From an uncultured Treponema sp. (GTDB lineage Bacteria > Spirochaetota > Spirochaetia > Treponematales > Treponemataceae): a stretch of 7,732 nucleotides of DNA. The stretch lies in contig CALDID010000058.1 in NCBI GenBank assembly GCA_937901865.1, forward strand, positions 1 through 7,732, in the 5' to 3' direction. A program made the translations under genes and the position numbers. Shown piece after piece: positions 5,778 to 7,732 of the stretch. The notes beneath the pieces were generated by a model. That model saw only the letters and a program-made list of their open reading frames with translations. It was not told where the DNA came from and did not search any database. Every line of letters starts with the position of its first letter. Within the stretch, counting starts at the first letter, position 1.

Positions 5778-6377
5778 TTAGGCAACAAACTCAAGATAAT
5801 GATTCTTTGGTAATTTGAAAAGAAAGCCTATTTTTTCGATTTTTTGAGGTTCTTTATTATCTGCAAGTTCTTGTAATATTCTTATATATTCGGTGTAGTT
5901 TTCTGCTAAATCACTTGGAATAGACAATCTTTGCAATGCGTCATAAACAGAAATAGGTTGTTTATCATTCTCTCCCATATCATTAGACAAAAAGTGAACC
6001 TCAGGCACGCTTTTTAGAGCTTCTTTTTTCAATGCAAAGAATTTCATTGATTTATCATTATACTCAGAAAGCAAGAGATTTTTATCATTTGGGAGGTCGA
6101 ATAAAGCAGAGAGATTTTTGATTTTTTGAGGTTCTTTTCCGTCAATAAGCTCATTCAAAACGCTTATATATTTATCGTAATTCTCCAATAAATCGGCAGG
6201 CATAGGCACATCATCAAGAGCGTCAAACAGAGAAATATTTGTGCTGTCATTCGGATAATGAAATTCAATCACACTTTCTTTTGCTTTATCTGTCAGCATA
6301 AGAAAATCAAAGATTTTTTCGCTTTCGCTTTTCATTTTGCCATTGCCTCCATCATCTTTAATTTGTTCTAAAGTCAT
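5778..6377 (-). CDS. Unknown protein built of two tandem ~94-residue repeats
   Basis: The 199-residue protein belongs to no family I recognise. It consists of two similar halves. The first has ISLFDALDDVPMPADLLENY and ELIDGKEPQKIKN; the second has ISVYDALQRLSIPSDLAENY and ELADNKEPQKIEK. The repeat spacing is 94 residues. It is acidic, mostly helical, and has no signal peptide or catalytic motif. The start is supported by AGGAGG (6390-6385) 7 nt before ATG 6377, which overlaps the stop of the preceding small gene (gap of 12 nt), so the two are co-translated. The stop lies only 9 nt before the orphan stub begins. A second immunity or regulatory partner is possible from position only. Confidence 0.8.
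   Translation of the reverse strand: MTLEQIKDDGGNGKMKSESEKIFDFLMLTDKAKESVIEFHYPNDSTNISLFDALDDVPMPADLLENYDKYISVLNELIDGKEPQKIKNLSALFDLPNDKNLLLSEYNDKSMKFFALKKEALKSVPEVHFLSNDMGENDKQPISVYDALQRLSIPSDLAENYTEYIRILQELADNKEPQKIEKIGFLFKLPKNHYLEFVA
5838..6137 (-). repeat. In-frame internal duplication marked by an 18-bp direct repeat
   Basis: GATTTTTTGAGGTTCTTT occurs at 5838-5855 and 6120-6137, exactly 282 bp (94 codons) apart, and encodes the KEPQKI segment in both halves of the surrounding gene. It is the best-preserved trace of a tandem duplication whose copies have otherwise diverged at the protein level. Confidence 0.8.
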
Positions 6378-6389
6378 TTCAGCACCTCC

Positions 6390-6620
6390 TCAATACAAAC
6401 ACCCTGTTTTGTATGTAAATTTGTTATCTTTGCATAAATCAAAAATGTAGTTATAATTATCGTCTAGGCTTTTTTGCATAAGCGATTCTATTTCACTATC
6501 TGAAAAATTATCAGGAAGATAAAAAAGGTCTCCATCAGCATTTTCAAAATGAAGTCCTCCGTCTGGTAGCAAATATGCAACACGTCCAAATTTCTCAAAG
6601 AAATCGTAATTAGGATTCAT
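6390..6620 (-). CDS. Small acidic protein, candidate immunity partner (paralogue 2)
   Basis: The 76-residue protein is a paralogue of the one at 4686-4925. Both share FEKFGRV/FGEKFGKV near the N terminus, then LMQKSLDDN (about residues 48-56) and YIFD. It is acidic and soluble, with no family recognised. ATG 6620 overlaps the stop of the preceding orphan fragment as ATGA, the classic arrangement for coupled translation, and GAGG (6630-6627) lies 6 nt upstream. Downstream, AGGAGG for the next gene overlaps its stop codon. The repeated linkage of this family to related metallopeptidase C termini argues for a dedicated partner, possibly an inhibitor. This is inference. Confidence 0.8.
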   Translation of the reverse strand: MNPNYDFFEKFGRVAYLLPDGGLHFENADGDLFYLPDNFSDSEIESLMQKSLDDNYNYIFDLCKDNKFTYKTGCLY

Positions 6621-6799
6621 AGCAAACCTCGTACAAAGTTTTCAAAATACTGATACGCATTAGGGAAGTATTTTTTCAAAATATCCAGTTTTTCTGAACT
6701 GCTTCCTCTTGCTTCAAAAAAGTGTGCGATAGCTTCAGCTTCCAAAGCCTCACCTTTCCAATAGGATTTAACCACATTCTTCAAGGGAGTTTCGGGAGT
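6617..6799 (-). pseudogene. Remnant of a metallopeptidase C terminus
   Basis: Sixty residues are open between a stop at 6800-6802 and the stop at 6617-6619, with no ATG. The sequence (SYWKGEALEAEAIAHFFEA, then KKYFPNAYQYFENFVRGLL) matches the last part of the orphan module at 4926-5768. The counterpart there reads W..PQ.IEKEAVAEMFEA, then EKYFPTAYSQFKDLIRSLL. It keeps the Glu-rich helix that could hold a third zinc ligand but lacks the HExxH helix, so it cannot be an active peptidase. It ends in ATGA overlap with the small acidic gene, as if only the junction region of an old module has survived. Confidence 0.75.
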
Positions 6800-6819
6800 T
6801 TATTCGATTTTTTCTCAAT

Positions 6820-6850
6820 AAAAAATACGCCCTGCAATAAAGCAGAGCGT
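6820..6850 (-). terminator. Rho-independent terminator
   Basis: On the minus strand ACGCTCTGC (6850-6842) pairs with GCAGGGCGT (6835-6827) as a 9-bp stem with one G-T pair and a TTTATT loop. ATTTTTT (6826-6820) follows. It lies 8 nt after the stop of the 82-residue gene and ends that transcript. The orphan remnant and small acidic gene beyond it therefore need readthrough or another promoter. Confidence 0.85.
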
Positions 6851-6857
6851 GTTTTGT

Positions 6858-7106
6858 TTATGCGGTAACTTCTTCTACTGGTGGCATTAGGGGATAAGAT
6901 TCAACTATGTAAGGTTTGTGGTTATACACAATTTCATACGAGAAAGCAAGGGCAGATTCTAAAGGCAAATATGGTTCTCCGTTTTGTTTTGCAAGTTTTT
7001 CTTGTTGTTTTGACTCTTCAATGCAAAGAAGTAAATCTTCTTTATTGTGTCCATTGAGAAGCCCTTTCGTTAAAAACTCATTCTCTGTCATAGTCTTGTT
7101 TTCCAT
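6858..7106 (-). CDS. Unknown small protein overlapping the metallopeptidase gene
   Basis: The 82-residue product is acidic, soluble and of no family I recognise. It starts MENKTMTENEF and ends with a proline-containing tail (ESYPLMPPVEEVTA). ATG 7106 lies inside the last codons of the metallopeptidase gene (19-nt overlap), with a strong AGGAGG (7122-7117) 10 nt upstream, so expression is coupled to that gene. An intrinsic terminator follows. It occupies the same position relative to its metallopeptidase as the two small acidic paralogues do to theirs but shows no similarity to them. A partner or inhibitor role is a guess from position. Confidence 0.8.
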   Translation of the reverse strand: MENKTMTENEFLTKGLLNGHNKEDLLLCIEESKQQEKLAKQNGEPYLPLESALAFSYEIVYNHKPYIVESYPLMPPVEEVTA

Positions 7107-7732
7107 AGCTTATACACCTCCTCTGCTCTCGTTCCTACTGTTTTCGCAGTTATACGAGGATTTGGATTATTGCAGTACTCTGCCCACGCTTCTGCAATAA
7201 ACTCTCCAATGCTTTTATTGGCATAATTTGAGAGTTCTTCTGTCATTCTTGCTTTATCTTTAGCAAGTCCTTTCCATAGATTAAGTATAACAGAATCATT
7301 CTGTAAGTCAAGGAGTGAATCTATTTGATGTCCCATTTCGTGGTCTAAAGTGGCTTTTAATGTACCGCAACCAACAGGGTGATATTTTGACTTAACGCTT
7401 GCTTGCTTTTTTAATTCAAATACTTCCAAAGATTTTGCATTATCTTTGTTTACAGTTATTCCTGAAAACTCTTTTGCCCAACCTCTAGGAGACCAGCTTT
7501 GTGCATTATCAAACTTACTAACAGATAATCCACAACTTCTTGAAAATCTTCTCCATTCTATAGAAAGCTGTTTTTCAACTTTCTGATTAAGGACTTCGTC
7601 TGAGAGATTTGGATTTTTTTCTTTAAACCAGTTAAAAACTTCTTCTCTGTATGTTTCAAAAAATTTCTTTTTAGTTTCCGTATTTCTAGCGTGGCACTCA
7701 CCAACAAAACCGAAACGTTCTTTAAGCTCTGG
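7088..7732 (-). CDS. Phage-type HExxH metallopeptidase domain, C-terminal part of a larger protein
   Basis: The frame is open from the right edge to TGA at 7088 (214 residues), so the N terminus is outside the window. Numbering from the edge, the zinc motif HEMGH is at 131-135 (in TLDHEMGHQIDSLL). It is preceded by KYHPVGCGT and followed by the helix EFIAEAWAEY (177-186), which should hold the third zinc ligand, and then NNPNPR. This arrangement is typical of metallopeptidase domains at the C terminus of phage minor head (SPP1 gp7/MuF-like) proteins. The role is not settled in general, with capsid-borne effector or maturation both possible. There is no sequence-level repeat with the orphan modules, but the same HExxH-plus-Glu-helix layout. 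A TTG at 7429 could be mistaken for a start; the upstream frame reads as good protein. Confidence 0.85.
   Translation of the reverse strand, partial: PELKERFGFVGECHARNTETKKKFFETYREEVFNWFKEKNPNLSDEVLNQKVEKQLSIEWRRFSRSCGLSVSKFDNAQSWSPRGWAKEFSGITVNKDNAKSLEVFELKKQASVKSKYHPVGCGTLKATLDHEMGHQIDSLLDLQNDSVILNLWKGLAKDKARMTEELSNYANKSIGEFIAEAWAEYCNNPNPRITAKTVGTRAEEVYKLWKTRL

Noticed and set aside
7088..7429. A separate short peptidase gene starting at TTG 7429
   Set aside because: The same frame stays open with protein-like composition to the right edge and no Shine-Dalgarno precedes the TTG, so it is internal to a longer gene.
1..7732. A second VR, CRISPR array, tRNA or insertion sequence
   Set aside because: The invariant 28-bp VR/TR segment was seen only at 1956-1983 and in the TR. 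No regularly spaced repeats, cloverleaf or transposase motifs were found by eye.

Overview
The window looks like part of a temperate phage or prophage. It carries a complete diversity-generating retroelement (DGR) on the left and a decayed set of phage-type metallopeptidase modules on the right. The host cannot be fixed from the sequence. Strong AGGAGG ribosome binding sites, low-to-moderate GC and phage-like proteins suit a Bacillota-type (possibly Negativicutes) host, but this is inference.

Left half (1-4560). A long + strand gene (3-2009) encodes a tail-fibre-like protein whose last ~35 residues contain a variable repeat (VR, 1901-1983). The matching template repeat (TR, 3516-3598) lies on the opposite strand. 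The two align without gaps over 83 bp with 13 differences. Eleven of these fall on TR adenines, all at the first two positions of AAY codons, which is the signature of adenine-specific mutagenic retrohoming. The minus strand reads avd-like accessory gene (4086-3613), 14-nt gap, TR, a ~300-nt structured spacer, then reverse transcriptase (3213-2086). The reverse transcriptase has the DGR-type LGSEVSQ motif in place of QGxxxSP, plus YMDD. An 8-bp hairpin 37 nt past the VR is a candidate homing element. The cassette therefore runs convergently to its target gene. Next to it, on the + strand, is a small coiled-coil phage-type protein (4199-4561).

Right half (4560-7732, all minus strand). Read 5'->3', a metallopeptidase-domain gene enters from the right edge (HEMGH motif, stop at 7088). 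A small overlapping gene and an intrinsic terminator follow. Next is an orphan C-terminal remnant coupled by ATGA to a small acidic gene, then a gene with a 94-codon internal duplication. Last is a second orphan module: a GC-rich stub resembling the end of an SPP1 gp7/MuF head-morphogenesis protein, joined to an AT-rich HEYGH metallopeptidase and followed by a second small acidic gene. The two small acidic proteins are paralogues, each directly after a related C-terminal module. This resembles the displaced toxin/immunity cassettes of polymorphic toxins. The toxin/immunity role is inference.

The two systems do not obviously cooperate. The DGR would diversify host-surface recognition by the tail fibre, and the right-hand array would serve inter-strain or inter-phage conflict or capsid-borne effector exchange.
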